This document shows positions 25,551 through 35,257 of a DNA stretch of 64,000 nucleotides, piece by piece. The DNA lies in contig JAHLWS010000071.1 of the NCBI GenBank assembly GCA_019057795.1, positions 62,001 through 126,000 on the forward strand, written 5' to 3'. Both the position numbers and the translations under genes were made by a program. The number at the start of each line of letters is the position of its first letter. The stretch's first letter is position 1. The notes beneath the pieces are model-generated. The model had not been told where the DNA came from. It did not search any database and worked only from the letters and a program-made list of their open reading frames with translations. Source of the DNA: Promethearchaeota archaeon. GTDB lineage: Archaea; Asgardarchaeota; Lokiarchaeia; Sigyniarchaeales; SOKP01.

Positions 25551-27245
25551 ATGAAGGATTATTCAGATTGGGAACCGATTTACGATTATGAAAATGAATC
25601 TCCATATCTCGAGAATCACGATCGCCCATGGCTACAGTTTAGGGAACCAAACATCCCAAAATCGATCAAATTTGAACCTATTCCGGTTCACGAATTTATT
25701 AAATTAGCAGCTAAAGAATTTCCAAATAATGTGTGTGTTTATCACAAAGCAACTGATAAAAAATACACATATCGCGAATTAATCTATATTTCTGACAGAT
25801 TAGCGAACGCTTTGGTACAATTAGGTGTCAAGAAGGGAGATCAAGTTGGGATTATGACAGGAAATTGTCCTGAATTTTTATTTTGCGTTCTGGGTATAAT
25901 GGAAACGGGAGCTATAGTAGTTCCAATCAATCCATTACTTAAAGAAAGCGACGTAGCTCACATAGTTAAAGAATCTGGAAATATGAATACGGTATTTGTA
26001 CATAAAGCGAACTTTAGAACGATAAAAAAAGTTCATAAAAAAATAAAATTAGAAAATATAATATTACTACAAGCTGAAGCAGCTAAAGAAGGTACTATAA
26101 CTTTTGAGGAATTTATAGAGGATGTAGCCCCAGTCCAACCAGATATAGAAATTGATCCTTCAAACGATCTAGCAGCTTTATTGTTTACTGGGGGTACTAC
26201 TGGATTACCAAAAGGGGTAATGTTAACTCATACTAATTTTGTTTCTTGCGCGCTTTCAACTCTATTAATGGCAGGAGAAACTGAAGAAAATGAAAGCACT
26301 TTCGGTAAAACTGTTAATTTATCAGTTATTCCTTTATGTCATTCTTTTGGTTTTTTAGTTTTGATAGCTGCGTCTTTTGGGGCGGCCATGCTCGTAATGT
26401 TTCCATCATTCAACGCCTCTGTAATTCTAGAAGCAATTGAATATTATCGAGTTACTAATTATATTGGAGTTCCTGTTATGTATCAAATGTTAATTAACTC
26501 CCCTGATTTTACAGAGCGAGACCTTTCCAGCCTCGAAGAAGCAAATTCTGGTTCGGCGGCATTGGCCCCTGAGTTGGCTAAAAAATGGGAAAAAATTGTT
26601 GGTACTAAAGTAGGTCAAGGTTTTGGCTTAACTGAAACATCACCAATTACACATTTGGCAGCTAAATGGATGCCTGAAATTCGATCAGAGAGTATAGGCG
26701 TACCCATTATTGATACAGATGCTAAAATTGTTAATCCCGAAACCTTGGAAGAACTTAAACCGAACGAGATTGGAGAATTATTAATAAAAGGACCTCAAAT
26801 AATGAAGGGATACTGGAAAAGCCCCGAGGAAACAAATAAAACGATAATCAATGGTTGGTTAAGGACAGGAGACCTCGCAAGAATGGATGAACAAGGATAT
26901 TTCTATATCGAAGGCCGTACTAAAGATATCATTAAATATAAAGGATACAAGGTCATGCCTCGAGAAGTCGAAGAAAAATTGTACGAACACCCTGCTATTT
27001 TAGAAGCTGGCGTAGTATCTGCTCCAGACCCAAACATCGGCGAAACTATTAAAGCATATGTGGTGTTAAAACCAGAATACAAAGACGGAAAAGTTACTGA
27101 ACGCGACATATTTGAATGGGCCAAAGAACGGTTAGCAGGTTACAAGTATCCTCGTAAAATTGAGTTTATAAATGTTTTACCAAGAACTACTGTAGGCAAA
27201 ATATTTAGAAGAAAATTGAGAGAAAGAGCGTTCAAAGAAAGCTAA
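25551..27245 (+). CDS. acyl-CoA synthetase (AMP-forming, fatty-acid type)
   Basis: 564 residues from the ATG giving MKDYSDWEPIYDYEN; an in-frame TTG 54 bases upstream adds an unlikely hydrophobic leader. It is an ANL-superfamily enzyme that activates an acid with ATP and CoA. The P-loop LLFTGGTTGLPKGVM, the A5 motif QGFGLTETSP, the hinge GWLRTGDLARMDEQGY, the YKGYKVMPREVE segment and the C-terminal catalytic lysine in PRTTVGKIFRRKLRE are all present. Probably feeds the acyl-CoA dehydrogenase-type reactions encoded elsewhere in this genome. Confidence 0.92.
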   Translation: MKDYSDWEPIYDYENESPYLENHDRPWLQFREPNIPKSIKFEPIPVHEFIKLAAKEFPNNVCVYHKATDKKYTYRELIYISDRLANALVQLGVKKGDQVGIMTGNCPEFLFCVLGIMETGAIVVPINPLLKESDVAHIVKESGNMNTVFVHKANFRTIKKVHKKIKLENIILLQAEAAKEGTITFEEFIEDVAPVQPDIEIDPSNDLAALLFTGGTTGLPKGVMLTHTNFVSCALSTLLMAGETEENESTFGKTVNLSVIPLCHSFGFLVLIAASFGAAMLVMFPSFNASVILEAIEYYRVTNYIGVPVMYQMLINSPDFTERDLSSLEEANSGSAALAPELAKKWEKIVGTKVGQGFGLTETSPITHLAAKWMPEIRSESIGVPIIDTDAKIVNPETLEELKPNEIGELLIKGPQIMKGYWKSPEETNKTIINGWLRTGDLARMDEQGYFYIEGRTKDIIKYKGYKVMPREVEEKLYEHPAILEAGVVSAPDPNIGETIKAYVVLKPEYKDGKVTERDIFEWAKERLAGYKYPRKIEFINVLPRTTVGKIFRRKLRERAFKES

Positions 27246-27369
27246 GAGAAAAAAATATTTTAAATTATTTATCACACTTTTTTTACTTAAATTCATCAAT
27301 AATTTATGTTTTAAATATAACATCAGTATAATTTAATTTAATAAGTTATGCGATATTTAGGGGAAAAAT

Positions 27370-28788
27370 ATGAATAAAGATGATATTTGTTTTATGTCCG
27401 CTTGCGATATGGTTGATGCGATAAGAAACCAAGAATTAACATCTGAAGAAATAACCGAAACGATTATTGAAAGAATTGAGAAAGTAAATCCAATTATTAA
27501 CGCATATTGTACTCCTACTTTCGATTTAGCAATAAAGTTAGCTAAAAAAGCCGATGATGCGGTCAAAAAAGGTGCCAAATTAGGTAAATTGAATGGTGTT
27601 CCAACATCAATTAAAGATCTTGCAATGACTAAGGGAATTAGAACTACTTTTGGTTCGAAAATATACGAACATTTTATCCCAGATGAAGATGTTATTTATG
27701 TAAAAAGACTTAGAGAAGCAGGATGTGTTATTTTAGGAAAAACCAACACTCCAGAATTTGGATTTAAAGGAGCTACGGATAATTTAATTTTCGGTATCAC
27801 ACGCAATCCATGGCATTTAGAAAAGACTTCTGGAGGATCGAGTGGTGGAGCTGCTGCCTCAGTTGCTTCTGGAATGGGACCATTAGCGCAAGGGTCAGAT
27901 GGGGGTGGTTCTATTAGGCATCCTGCTGGTTTTTGTGGTGTATATGGCATTAAACCAAGTTTTGGCAGGGTAGCCATATATCCTAGACAAACCCTTTTGG
28001 CTCAAACTTTATCTGTTGCTGGACCAATTGTAAGATATGTAAAAGATGCTGCGCTAATGTTAGACGTTATGAAAGGCTTTTACGAAGGAGACAGATTTTC
28101 AATACCATCAGATAATATCGATTATTTAGAGTTAGTGAATGAAAAACCTGAAAAATTAAAAATTGGCTACACAATAGACTTAGGTTTCGCGAAAGTTATA
28201 GATCCTGAAGTAGAAAAGTCAATATTAAATTCGATAACTAAATTTGACGAATTTGGTTGGAGTATTGAAAAAGTCAAAATGAAGTTAAGAAAACCTGAAT
28301 TGCCATTTTATACTTTTTGGATTGCAATGATAGCTTACGACCTTAAGCAAAAGTTGAAAGAATGGGAAGACAAAATGGATCCCGATCTAGTAAAAATGGT
28401 CAAAGCAGGATTAGGATATGATGGAATGTCGCTACCAAAAGCGTTCGCTGCTCGTAACAAATTACATGAGACTATTTTCAAAATATTTAAAGAATTCGAT
28501 ATTTTAATAACTCCTACGACGGCAGTTCCAGCTTTTGATTTAGGTATAATGTTTCCCCCAAAAATTAACAACATTAATGTTTCACCTACGGGTTGGCAAC
28601 CATTTTCGTTTCCTTTCAATTTAACTGGTAACCCCGCAGCATCAATTCCATGTGGATGGTCTAGCGAGGGCTTACCTATAGGGATGCAGATAGTCGGAAG
28701 TATGTTTGACGAATTAAAAGTTTTACAAGTATCAAAAGCTTTTGAAGAAATCGCACCTTGGCAAGATAAAAGGCCTAACTTTGATTAA
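27370..28788 (+). CDS. amidase-signature enzyme
   Basis: 472 residues. The Ser-cisSer-Lys triad is K82 (SIKD), S157 (GGSSGG) and S181 (SDGGGSIRHPA), with the 24-residue spacing between the serines seen in the family. It hydrolyses carboxylic amides. A GatA role is unlikely because no GatB or GatC is adjacent and the C-terminal half (PTTAVPAFDLGIMFPP, then GNPAASIPCGW) is closer to general amidases. There is an SD-like GGGGAA just before the ATG. Confidence 0.88.
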   Translation: MNKDDICFMSACDMVDAIRNQELTSEEITETIIERIEKVNPIINAYCTPTFDLAIKLAKKADDAVKKGAKLGKLNGVPTSIKDLAMTKGIRTTFGSKIYEHFIPDEDVIYVKRLREAGCVILGKTNTPEFGFKGATDNLIFGITRNPWHLEKTSGGSSGGAAASVASGMGPLAQGSDGGGSIRHPAGFCGVYGIKPSFGRVAIYPRQTLLAQTLSVAGPIVRYVKDAALMLDVMKGFYEGDRFSIPSDNIDYLELVNEKPEKLKIGYTIDLGFAKVIDPEVEKSILNSITKFDEFGWSIEKVKMKLRKPELPFYTFWIAMIAYDLKQKLKEWEDKMDPDLVKMVKAGLGYDGMSLPKAFAARNKLHETIFKIFKEFDILITPTTAVPAFDLGIMFPPKINNINVSPTGWQPFSFPFNLTGNPAASIPCGWSSEGLPIGMQIVGSMFDELKVLQVSKAFEEIAPWQDKRPNFD

Positions 28789-28886
28789 TTTAATTTATTT
28801 TTCTTTTTAATTTTCATTTTAAACAAAATTTTTTACATCTAAATAATTTGCTAATCATGACTTAACTCAACAAAAACGATAATAAT

Positions 28887-29729
28887 ATGAATAAGAAACT
28901 TTTAAAAAGGGATATATCCACTTTCCAAGAAACTCAAGTAACAGAAGAATACCGCAATTTGAACTTTTCTATTGTTCTAATTCAACCAGAACACGCTGCA
29001 AATATCGGATCAATAGCCAGAGTAATGAAAAATTTTAATTTTAAAAGATTAGTAATTTTTAATCCGATCGAAAAAGTAGAAGTAATAAAAAGCTATAAAG
29101 CTCAAGGGTACGCCATGCACGGTAAAGATGTCTTGTTTAACTCTGAAATTTTAACTATCAAAGACAAAAAAGATTATTTATATAATTATAAAGAATTAAT
29201 GGAGCGGTTTGATTTAGTAATCGCTACTACGGCAAAAGGAAAACATTTTAGGAACATTAGGAGGCTAGCTACCTTCCCAGACGATTTAACACTACCGATC
29301 TCCGAGAATCCGTTACAAATTGCTTTAGTTTTTGGAAAGGAATCGCATGGACTAACGAACGAAGAGATTGAAGTTGCCGACATCTTGTTGAGGGTCCCTA
29401 CTAGCAATTCTTATCCTACATTAAACCTTTCTCATGCGTGTGGCATTATTTTATACGAGATTTTCAAAAAAATTAATGTTATTAATATCGGTCGAGGAGA
29501 AAAACCCGTTTTGTTGGCGAATAAGAACGAGAAGCAGGTACTTTATGATATTTTCAATAAATTAATTACGAAACTGAAAATTCGCACACATAAAAAAGAG
29601 AACGTTTTCTTCGCATTTAAAAATGTATTTGAAAGAGCATTTGTATCTAGGAAAGAAATAAGCCTTATTTTAAGCGTATTCTCAAAATTAGACTCGTTAA
29701 TAAAAAAGAGAAAAATATATAAAAATTAA
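28887..29729 (+). CDS. trmJ: SpoU-family tRNA ribose methyltransferase, TrmJ-like
   Basis: 280 residues. The trefoil-knot SPOUT domain has motif 1 IQPEHAANIGSIARVMKNF, motif 2 ALVFGKESHGLTNEE and motif 3 SNSYPTLNLSHACGIILYE. About 80 lysine-rich helical residues follow, as in TrmJ. TrmJ methylates the 2'-OH at tRNA position 32 using SAM. A convergent small gene begins 5 bases after its stop. Other TrmH-type targets remain possible. Confidence 0.8.
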   Translation: MNKKLLKRDISTFQETQVTEEYRNLNFSIVLIQPEHAANIGSIARVMKNFNFKRLVIFNPIEKVEVIKSYKAQGYAMHGKDVLFNSEILTIKDKKDYLYNYKELMERFDLVIATTAKGKHFRNIRRLATFPDDLTLPISENPLQIALVFGKESHGLTNEEIEVADILLRVPTSNSYPTLNLSHACGIILYEIFKKINVINIGRGEKPVLLANKNEKQVLYDIFNKLITKLKIRTHKKENVFFAFKNVFERAFVSRKEISLILSVFSKLDSLIKKRKIYKN

Positions 29730-29734
29730 AATTT

Positions 29735-29962
29735 CTATAACGCCTTATAGTGTCTCGGCCTTCTGTTATAAGTTACAACTATTTTTTCGGGCATATCATT
29801 CAGAATTCGTTTAATAACTTTTGCGAGAGCATTATGAGTTTCATATCCCATAGCACTTGCCCATTCACTGGCTGTAGAAACTCCTAACTCCTTCAATTTA
29901 TCCAAACACATTTGCTCATAAGTCCTGGGGATTACAGTTTTTAATTTTAACGTTTTTTTTAC
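29735..29962 (-). CDS. small basic protein, no standard start codon
   Basis: A minus frame of 75 codons reads TLKLKTVIPRTYEQMCLDKL, KELGVSTASEWASAMGYETH and ends YNRRPRHYKAL. The composition and helix-turn-helix-like middle (GVSTASEWASAMGYETHNAL) look genuinely coding. The first ATG (29911) cuts off the conserved-looking start. A good GAGGT (29961-29965) sits exactly 7 bases before an in-frame ACG (29953), the position where a start would be expected. Probably a small DNA- or RNA-binding protein beginning at or near ACG. Confidence 0.6.
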   Translation of the reverse strand, partial: VKKTLKLKTVIPRTYEQMCLDKLKELGVSTASEWASAMGYETHNALAKVIKRILNDMPEKIVVTYNRRPRHYKAL

Positions 29963-29974
29963 CTCACTTTTTAG

Positions 29975-30365
29975 TTATCTTATTTTTTTACTTATAAAAA
30001 ATTGCGAAAATCTTTATCCTAACGCAATCAGCTTTTTTCTAAACTAAATTTTCTTATCGAATAAAAATTAGAAGAAAGGCTATATAAAGAATGATGTAGT
30101 TCATTTGGAAACGAATACATGTTTTATGTAATAGGATTTAAATTGGCCAATTATGTTCTTTAAAAACTGATGTCGTTGAAATATTGCTATAAATACATTC
30201 TTTTTGACAAATTAGTAATATAAATTAAAGCAGATGATTTTGAGATTACCAATGATTTTAACTAGCATAGGAAATATTAAACTATCTAAAGAACTATAAG
30301 TTTTTATATTTTGATCAGAATAGTTTTACAAATTATACTTCAAAATAGGGTAAAAATTAAAATAT
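29975..30365. other. gene-free stretch before the helicase gene
   Basis: About 390 AT-rich bases. No open frame longer than about 20 codons with a start is seen. The only structure found is the left inverted repeat at 30110-30131. The helicase start is preceded by an AT-rich region (around 30300-30340) that could hold its promoter. Confidence 0.5.
30110..30131 (+). repeat. left inverted repeat flanking the helicase gene
   Basis: The reverse complement of these 22 bases matches 32638-32659 at 20 positions, including a 15-base exact core containing acatgtattcg. The two copies enclose 2.5 kb holding only the helicase gene. No target duplication is evident. Confidence 0.55.
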
Positions 30366-32513
30366 ATGTCTCAGAAGAAAAATCCAGCTGAAGAATTCGT
30401 ATTTGAATTTTATGACGACGATTACGCTGAATCTTTAGAAAAAACGGAACCCGATATTATTGAGAAATATAAATATATCGATTTTAAGGGTGATTTAAAC
30501 GAAGAACAGCTCGATATAGTTAATAACATTAAAGGACCGATGTTGATAATAGCGGGAGCGGGTTCAGGGAAGACGAGAACTATTGTTTATTCGGTCGCTA
30601 AATTATTAGTGTCTGGAGTGAAACCTAGCGAGATAATGCTTGTCACCTTTACAAATAAAGCCGCTAAGGAAATGATTAAACGGGTAGAAATCCTATTAGG
30701 TAAGCGCCCAAAAGGTATATGGGCGGGGACATTTCATTCCATGGGAAATCGATTTTTAAGAAAGTATGCTAAAACGCTAGGTCTTAAGCCAAACTTTACG
30801 ATTTTGGACCAAACGGATTCGAAAGGCTTGATGAAACTAGCGATTAATCAAGCAAATATAAAAGAGCTTGAAGAAAGGTTTCCGAGTTCCGCAGTTGCTA
30901 AAAATATTTTATCTTTTTCTATTAATTGTAACAAATCTATTCACGAAGTTATACTTTGGAAGTATCCCCAATTTGACAAAGTTAAAATAATTACGAAGTT
31001 AAAAGAGGTGCTCAACATCTACAAAACCAAAAAAGCACGCGATAACTTAGTAGATTTTGACGACCTATTAGTTTTTTGGAATAGGTTATTAGACGAAAGG
31101 ATGGTTGCTAAATCAATTGCTCAACGCATTAAATATGTGTTAGTAGACGAATATCAAGATACTAACTACATTCAAGACGAAATCATTAGCAAAATTGTAA
31201 AAGAAAATCCTAACCTAAATGTTATGGCCGTAGGAGATGACGCCCAGAGTATTTACGCGTTTCGAGGGGCTAATTTTGAAAACATATTAAATTTTGAAAA
31301 GAAATACAAGGATTGCAAAAGATACGTTATAACTTATAACTACAGGAGCGTCCCTCAAATTCTCGACTTGGCGAATAATTCAATAAAACATAACAAAAAA
31401 CAGCACAAGAAAAACATGAAACCCGCTCGCCCTGAGGGTGAGATCCCATTTCAAGTAAATGTAGGAGACGAAAGGGACCAAGCTCGTTTTATTACTAGTC
31501 AAATCTTAAAATTACGTACTGATGATTACAAATTTTCTGAAATGGCGGTTCTCTGCCGGGCTAGTTTCCATTTGTTGCAAATCGAATTAGAATTACAAGC
31601 TAAAAACATCCCATACGAAGTACGAGCGGGAGTTGCATTTTTTGAAAAAGCCCACATTAAAGATTTATTGTCTCATTTGCGGATAATAGAAAACCCTTAC
31701 GATGAGATAGCGTGGTCGCGCGTTTTTTCTATAATTCCTGGGATTGGGGGCGCTTCAGCAGAAAAAATGTTTCATGCAATATCAAGCACCAGTAACCCTA
31801 TCGAAACATTATTGAATAAATCTTTTTTCACTACAAAAATGAAAGGTGCTCGAATTCCAGAAAAAGGAAGGAAAAGAGTAATCTTGCATGCAAAAAACTT
31901 AATTGATTTTACTTCTCAAGACGCTCCTGAAGAAATCATAAAAAGATTAGTGAAATTCTTAGAGGATCATATTAGATCTAAATACGAAAATTGGCAAGAA
32001 AGATTAGATGATTTGACTCAGCTTGGAGTTTACTCTCAAAAATATCCGACAATTCAAAGATTTTTAGAAACTCTTAGTTTAAACTCGTCTTCTCTTGAAT
32101 CGAAATCCGTCCGGATGGGCATTCAATCAGAAGACGAGAATCCGTTAGTGCTTTCTACGATCCACCGGGCTAAAGGTCTTGAATGGCGAGTAGTGTTTAT
32201 TCCTATGTTGTGCGAAGATTTCTTTCCTTCAAGTCGAGTTGTAGGAGATGCCGATGCATACGAGGAAGAACGGAGGGTTTTTTACGTTGCCACAACAAGA
32301 GCGAAAGACCAATTGTATTTGGTATCACCCTCTATGGTTAGAACATATAGAGGTTATCAAACGGGCAGATTATCACAGTTTATAACTGAACTTAAACCAA
32401 ATGTGTATCAGAAATCCTCGGTTCAATTTAAACCTACAAATGAAAAAAACAAAAGAAAAAATAAGGACATAAAATCAAATTTTATAAGTGCTTTCGACAT
32501 TTATGAGAAATAA
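30366..32513 (+). CDS. UvrD/PcrA-type SF1A DNA helicase
   Basis: 715 residues. All core motifs are present: Q motif LNEEQLDIV, Walker A A63GAGSGKT70, Ia TFTNKAAKEMIKR, II DEYQDTN, III GDDAQSIYAFRGA, IV YNYRS, V STIHRAKGLEW and VI VATTRAKDQLYL. It unwinds DNA 3' to 5' in repair. A 40-residue acidic N-terminal extension precedes the core. UvrD-like helicases are mostly bacterial, so transfer is possible; inverted repeats flank the gene. Confidence 0.93.
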   Translation: MSQKKNPAEEFVFEFYDDDYAESLEKTEPDIIEKYKYIDFKGDLNEEQLDIVNNIKGPMLIIAGAGSGKTRTIVYSVAKLLVSGVKPSEIMLVTFTNKAAKEMIKRVEILLGKRPKGIWAGTFHSMGNRFLRKYAKTLGLKPNFTILDQTDSKGLMKLAINQANIKELEERFPSSAVAKNILSFSINCNKSIHEVILWKYPQFDKVKIITKLKEVLNIYKTKKARDNLVDFDDLLVFWNRLLDERMVAKSIAQRIKYVLVDEYQDTNYIQDEIISKIVKENPNLNVMAVGDDAQSIYAFRGANFENILNFEKKYKDCKRYVITYNYRSVPQILDLANNSIKHNKKQHKKNMKPARPEGEIPFQVNVGDERDQARFITSQILKLRTDDYKFSEMAVLCRASFHLLQIELELQAKNIPYEVRAGVAFFEKAHIKDLLSHLRIIENPYDEIAWSRVFSIIPGIGGASAEKMFHAISSTSNPIETLLNKSFFTTKMKGARIPEKGRKRVILHAKNLIDFTSQDAPEEIIKRLVKFLEDHIRSKYENWQERLDDLTQLGVYSQKYPTIQRFLETLSLNSSSLESKSVRMGIQSEDENPLVLSTIHRAKGLEWRVVFIPMLCEDFFPSSRVVGDADAYEEERRVFYVATTRAKDQLYLVSPSMVRTYRGYQTGRLSQFITELKPNVYQKSSVQFKPTNEKNKRKNKDIKSNFISAFDIYEK

Positions 32514-32637
32514 AACCGTTCTTAAAAATCTTAAAAACCTCAAAGCCTTTAGCTGTAAACTCCAGTCAGATTTCGAATGATATTCAATTTGGCATTAATC
32601 ATAAAAAAGAGTTTTATTTAGCTCAAATAAAACCTTA

Positions 32638-32659
32638 TTACAACAAACATGTATTCGTT
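32638..32659 (-). repeat. right inverted repeat flanking the helicase gene
   Basis: Partner of 30110-30131 in opposite orientation (20 of 22 positions). It sits 125 bases after the helicase stop, inside a 237-base AT-rich gap that holds no gene. Confidence 0.55.
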
Positions 32660-32710
32660 GTATGTTTTACTGTAATCGTATCGATAAAATCCGTGAGTGT
32701 ATTTAAAATA

Positions 32711-32726
32711 AAAAGATATATATAGC
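32711..32726 (+). promoter_or_regulatory. archaeal BRE/TATA element
   Basis: The purine-rich run aaaagatatatatag has the look of a BRE followed by a TATA box. Its centre lies about 32 bases before the ATG at 32751, so transcription would begin only a few bases before the start codon (leaderless or nearly so). Confidence 0.55.
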
Positions 32727-32750
32727 CTATTATGGTATTTTTAATTAACC

Positions 32751-33215
32751 ATGTCTCAATCGTATAAAGATTTTTTAAAAAAATATAATATTGACGATTT
32801 TAAAACGAAATTACAGCTTACTGGACGCACAAAAATAGATTTCTATAACGATATTAATAAATTACTAATGACCATGTGTAATATTTTCGATAAACTTTCA
32901 AATATTGCGCCTATGAGGGGCGCACAGGTATTAATGGGCTTAGCAAAATTGCACGAAACAAACACCGTTATAAACAAAACGGATGTTAAAAATTGCCTAA
33001 ATATCGATAGATTAGAGAAATTAAAATATGCTTTTGATTATTTGGAAAATGCCGGATACATCACGATTGAGAAAAAAACAGAAAAATTTCACATTGTAAA
33101 ATTAAACGAAGAAGACAATCCAGATCTAACAGTATTTCGAGAAATTATTCAGAAATATTGGAAATCACCTTTAGAAGAAAAGGAGAAAATAAAAAAATGG
33201 AGCGAGGAAATATGA
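32751..33215 (+). CDS. winged-helix-like protein
   Basis: 154 residues, helical. Residues 85-125 have a helix-turn-helix plus wing look (TDVKNCLNIDRLEKLKYAFDYLENAGYITIEKKTEKFHIVKL). The N-terminal half (FYNDINKLLMTMCNIFDKLS) could dimerise. Its stop overlaps the next gene's ATG (ATGA), so the pair is translationally coupled; the partner is a membrane protein. Possibly a regulator tied to a membrane sensor. Confidence 0.6.
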   Translation: MSQSYKDFLKKYNIDDFKTKLQLTGRTKIDFYNDINKLLMTMCNIFDKLSNIAPMRGAQVLMGLAKLHETNTVINKTDVKNCLNIDRLEKLKYAFDYLENAGYITIEKKTEKFHIVKLNEEDNPDLTVFREIIQKYWKSPLEEKEKIKKWSEEI

Positions 33216-34216
33216 GAAATTCCCTTAAAAGAATAGAGTTAAATTTTGAAAATGAACAGGGCATGTTTGATTCCGTAAAAATAATCAGATCGGAGTATCT
33301 TAAAAAAGCCTTAAAATCTATTGCGTATATAATCATAATTTTAACCGTAGCGCTAAGTTATTTAATATTTGGTTATTTACCTTATTTAAACAACAATTCA
33401 TTCACTTATTTAATCTCGGGAACTTATCCCTCGGGAAGCGATGTATTCCCGTTAGATTTGACTTTAAGCTGGTTATTATTTAGCACCTCTATTTTTTTGA
33501 TAATATATTTAATAAGAGCAATAAACCTTAAATTTACGCCCTCTTTGATTAGATATATCGAACGGGAGACTAAACACATAGGGTTTGAATTTAAGAAAAG
33601 ATTTGAAAGTATGGGGCTTTTTACTATTTTAAATGTCGTTTCTATTATTATTCTTTTTTATTTAGACATCAAAGCTTTTCACTTTTTGTTAAACAATACA
33701 TATTTGAGTATTATCTTTAGGAATACGTTTGTTATATATCTATTTATGAGCATAACATTACCGATCATTTGGATATTTAAAAACGATAAATTTATCATTA
33801 AAGTAAAGGAAAATATCTTTATACAATGCGAGCTACGCTATAGTCTTAGTAAAAAGGAAGATTACAATCCTAATTTAGTAGGAATTATTTTAACCTCAAA
33901 TCGCTTATGTTCTAAATTTGATAAATCTGGAAAACACATATACTCTAAAATATCAGAAGGTAGATGGTTAAAAAAAAGCGACACCTCTGCAATTTCGCCA
34001 TACCTACATTTTCAAGAATTTTCGGTTCCTTATAACTTTCAGAAGCAGTTTTTAAATATTACTTTAGCTCTTAACGAGTGGGAAAACAACTATGACAGTA
34101 ATTTAGATTTAATGAACTATTATTTTTCAAGATCATATCCCTATTATAATAAAAATATGATAAAGAAATATCCCCGCGATCACCAACTGATCTATCTGAA
34201 GTTTATTGGGTTTTAG
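33212..34216 (+). CDS. polytopic membrane protein, unknown family
   Basis: About 334 residues from the ATG that overlaps the previous stop (ATGA) and has GAGGAA just upstream; in-frame alternatives at 33158 (TTG) and 33197 (ATG) lie inside the preceding gene. Four hydrophobic helices: about residues 37-58, 90-110, 142-160 and 170-190. A cytosolic C-terminal domain of about 140 residues follows (FIIKVKENIFIQCELRYSLSKKEDY). No motif is recognised. Confidence 0.65.
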   Translation: MRNSLKRIELNFENEQGMFDSVKIIRSEYLKKALKSIAYIIIILTVALSYLIFGYLPYLNNNSFTYLISGTYPSGSDVFPLDLTLSWLLFSTSIFLIIYLIRAINLKFTPSLIRYIERETKHIGFEFKKRFESMGLFTILNVVSIIILFYLDIKAFHFLLNNTYLSIIFRNTFVIYLFMSITLPIIWIFKNDKFIIKVKENIFIQCELRYSLSKKEDYNPNLVGIILTSNRLCSKFDKSGKHIYSKISEGRWLKKSDTSAISPYLHFQEFSVPYNFQKQFLNITLALNEWENNYDSNLDLMNYYFSRSYPYYNKNMIKKYPRDHQLIYLKFIGF

Positions 34217-34426
34217 ATATTCCAATTTCTTCCTATTTTTACTCGTTCAACCAATAAAATTGTTATTTATTAAAAGCTCTATTATTGGCAAAGTCGCGAC
34301 AAAAATATAATTCATAAAAAAAACCATTTTTCTTAAACTACCTAAAATTCTACTAATCCGCTTTTAAAGATTTTAAAAATTGATATAAAATTAAAAAATT
34401 AGATAAGAACTATAAAAATAAAAGGA

Positions 34427-35077
34427 TTAGATGAAGTATTTTTGCTGTAGAATTACATACTCGTCATAATCTCTAAATTCTTCATCAACAAGCGTAGCAA
34501 CTATTTCGTATAACTGTCGAAAAAGTTCTTCAGGGAAAGCTTTATGCTCAAATACAATGTCACAAACTAACTCTTCTGTTAGTATTTGGGAATTAATTGG
34601 TCGATTATATAGTAAAAATTTCATCATGGAAGCATCTATTTTGGATTTTACAATATTTTTTATAATACTTAAGCTTAAGTCTCGCTTTGGATCGATAAAA
34701 TAAGGAAAATTCATGTCATCGAAAATTTTAATGTAGCCTAAAGTAGAGGTTAATTTATCAACGCAATATTCTAACGAACTAATTTGAAGGGAAAACTTAT
34801 CACAAAAATCCTTTTTCTTATCGTGGGCAGGGAAAGCAAAAGGATGTCTTATAACCATGTAATAAGCGGCTATGAAAAATTTATATAGATTGTGTGGTAT
34901 TTTTTCTTTAATTCTTAGATATTTATAAACTATTGAGACCGTGTCAAGTATGAAATCTTGATTAACGTCAAATTGTTTTAAGAATTCCTCCCCATCCTTA
35001 ATTAAACCAACTGTTATTCTATCTTTCGTGTTTAATACTTCATAATTAGTGGGATATAATTCTAACATTTCACACAC
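34427..35077 (-). CDS. all-helical protein of unknown function
   Basis: 216 residues without membrane segments. The helix pattern LYKFFIAAYYMVIRHPFAFPAH followed by DKFSLQISSLEYCVDKLTSTLGYIKIFDD is reminiscent of a cyclin/TFIIB-type core repeat, but the match is only by eye. It is divergent from the RHH operon, and both starts face the operator at 35173-35189. Confidence 0.5.
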   Translation of the reverse strand: MCEMLELYPTNYEVLNTKDRITVGLIKDGEEFLKQFDVNQDFILDTVSIVYKYLRIKEKIPHNLYKFFIAAYYMVIRHPFAFPAHDKKKDFCDKFSLQISSLEYCVDKLTSTLGYIKIFDDMNFPYFIDPKRDLSLSIIKNIVKSKIDASMMKFLLYNRPINSQILTEELVCDIVFEHKAFPEELFRQLYEIVATLVDEEFRDYDEYVILQQKYFI

Positions 35078-35172
35078 GCATCCTTAACATTTACATTTTT
35101 TTCAAGGAAATATCGAAATATCACTTCGATAATATACAAATAACATAACATATATTTAAATGTTGCACTCCG

Positions 35173-35189
35173 TGATCATCTTATGATCA
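35173..35189. promoter_or_regulatory. perfect 17-bp inverted repeat, probable RHH operator
   Basis: TGATCAT-ctt-ATGATCA, with TGATCA repeated one helical turn (11 bases) apart and outer TGCA half-sites at 35164 and 35194. It lies between divergent genes, just upstream of a TATA-like ctttaaata (35201-35209) for the RHH gene. The layout fits autorepression by the ribbon-helix-helix protein. Confidence 0.6.
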
Positions 35190-35257
35190 ATCATGCAAAA
35201 CTTTAAATACTCTGACGATCATTTCCTTAGTAACTCCAAATTTTTGTCGGTTTAAAA

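Noticed and set aside
27696..28619. Two proline-rich minus frames inside the amidase
   Set aside because: Antisense shadows of an enzyme with an intact catalytic triad.
35148..35163. CRISPR-like or phage-type repeats in the RHH intergenic region
   Set aside because: Only a single inverted repeat and TATA-like elements are present; no repeated spacers.
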